This document shows positions 44,864 through 45,748 of a DNA stretch of 45,748 nt, piece after piece. This DNA is from a virus: positions 1 to 45,748 of IMG/VR virus record IMGVR_UViG_3300013306_000006; one strand, written 5' to 3'. The notes below the pieces were generated by a model, which had not been told where the DNA came from, ran no database searches, and saw only the letters and a list, made by a program, of their open reading frames with translations. How positions within the stretch are numbered: position 1 is the first letter of the stretch; each line of letters starts with the position of its first letter. A program made the translations under genes and the position numbers.

Positions 44864-45748
44864 CGCCGTACTTGCCCCGTTTGATCCGGTAAAAGCCGTC
44901 CTTGCTGAACTGACTCGCCGACATGCTGGCGTTGTCCACGATGTGAAGACGACGGCGGGAATGAAGGCCGCACGTAAAGATCGCGCCGAGTTGCGTGGTG
45001 TGCGTACCGATGTCGAAGCGCTGCGAGTTAAGCTGAAAGAGCCGATCTTGCGCGACGGGCGAGACATCGACGCAGAGGCGAAACGCATTACCGCCGAAAT
45101 TTCCACGCTCGAACTCGATTACGACAAGCAGATTCGCGCCGAAGACTTGCGCAAGGAGCGTGAAGCGAAGGAAGAGGCCGATCGGAAGGCGGCTGAGGCG
45201 AAAGCGATCCGTGATGCAGAGTTGGCCGAGGAACGCCGTATCGCCGCCGAACGCGAGGCCGTCTTGCAGGCAGAGCGAGACGCCGCGCAACAGCGCGAGA
45301 ATGAATTGCGCGAACAGCTTGCAGCAGCGCAAGCGGCGATCGAAGCGGCAAAGCCCGTGCCGAGCATCGTGGACATTCTTTCGGACGACAAATTGAGCCA
45401 ACCCGAACCGGCTCCAAATGCTATCGCTGAACTCGCCTCTACGGATGAAGGCGCAATTCCGGCAGGTTGGGAACGAATCGAAGCGGGCGACGAAGTAGCG
45501 GTTAAGCAAGCGCCTATCGGTTACACGCGTCCCGCTGCATCCCGTTATATGCCGCTTGGCGCATCAGTCGCCAAGGTAGAGTCAGTCAGCCCCCGACGTT
45601 TCGAGGATGATTTGCTCGACCTTCTGGACGTCCAGACGGCGAAGGCAATCGATCACGCTGTAAATCGACCGGTAACAGCTTCGCAGTTGCCGGATGCGGA
45701 AACCGTATATGCAAACCTCAGCGACGCCGCCAAGCGCCGCACGTCGCC
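44826..45748 (+). CDS. DUF1351-like protein, N-terminal part (continues at position 1)
   Basis: The gene starts at ATG 44826 (ATG 44814 in frame is an alternative), overlaps the zinc-ribbon gene and runs off the end; its remainder is at 1-178, total 325 residues. The N-terminal region (VLAELTRRHAGVVHDVKTTA, RTDVEALRVKLKEPILRDG) and a long charged coiled coil (KEREAKEEADRKAAEAKAIR) match the DUF1351 type, found next to phage single-strand annealing or exonuclease genes. Likely a recombination accessory. Confidence 0.78.
   Translation, partial: MNTNESSNVPSTSAVLAPFDPVKAVLAELTRRHAGVVHDVKTTAGMKAARKDRAELRGVRTDVEALRVKLKEPILRDGRDIDAEAKRITAEISTLELDYDKQIRAEDLRKEREAKEEADRKAAEAKAIRDAELAEERRIAAEREAVLQAERDAAQQRENELREQLAAAQAAIEAAKPVPSIVDILSDDKLSQPEPAPNAIAELASTDEGAIPAGWERIEAGDEVAVKQAPIGYTRPAASRYMPLGASVAKVESVSPRRFEDDLLDLLDVQTAKAIDHAVNRPVTASQLPDAETVYANLSDAAKRRTS
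45626..45748. repeat. Terminal redundancy, right copy
   Basis: Identical to positions 1-123. One copy should be removed to obtain the circular unit of 45,625 bp. Confidence 0.95.

Noticed and set aside
1-45748. CRISPR array
   Set aside because: No regularly spaced direct repeats are present. The CTACC elements are irregularly spaced and tied to promoters.
1-45748. Mu-like transposition genes
   Set aside because: The tail genes are Mu/P2-like, but there is no transposase pair; a tyrosine integrase is present instead.

Overview
The window is a nearly complete circular genome of a temperate, contractile-tailed phage. The last 123 bases (45626-45748) repeat the first 123 exactly. Joining the ends restores one uninterrupted reading frame, so the unit is about 45,625 bp and the window is a circular contig cut inside a gene. 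A beta-proteobacterial host, probably Burkholderia/Paraburkholderia-like, is inferred from a PrtN-family activator beside the integrase, a Gly-rich lipoprotein of a type common in that group, and general gene style. No host gene is present to prove it.

The plus-strand early block runs from about 40 kb through the end and on to 5.9 kb. It starts at a switch (repressor 39624-39998 minus, Cro-like protein 40156-40401 plus). It continues with a replication protein and DnaC-like loader, a Sak4-like ATPase with an SSB-like partner, DUF1351, DUF1643, ParB-like, a DNA polymerase B-type 3'-5' exonuclease, a VRR-NUC nuclease, NinB and a DUF968/Ref-type HNH protein, and ends at PrtN. The integrase (5843-6961, minus) converges on PrtN. 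The late block (30632 down to 7263) is one long minus-strand series: terminase, portal, scaffold, capsid, neck, sheath, tube, tail chaperone with a -1 frameshift, tape measure, baseplate, fibre, lysis. Two plus-strand genes interrupt it: an SGNH-hydrolase lipoprotein (about 9.8-10.6 kb) and a small membrane protein (19031-19267). Between 30.7 and 39.5 kb is an accessory region of very small genes, a minus operon with a Mesh1/RelA-type HD hydrolase, and two gene-poor stretches (35103-35914 and 38639-39288) rich in inverted repeats.

The strongest non-coding signal is a family of promoters with one fixed design: AAATA, 4 nt, TTGAC, then a 15-bp palindrome CTACC-N5-GGTAG lying between the -35 and a TAGTAT -10. 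About ten copies drive early and accessory genes and the lipoprotein gene. Related copies lie near the integrase, at the switch and around several start codons. This looks like a genome-wide operator set read by one phage regulator. Two promoters (42.9 and 44.5 kb) carry tandem operators spaced exactly 37 bp.

The window also shows an apparent AUC start for the portal gene, a slippery A-AAA-AAC frameshift in the tail chaperone gene, two proteins ending in the SSB-type tip DIPF, runs of 25-45 residue membrane peptides, and tRNA-like folds in a gene-free stretch.
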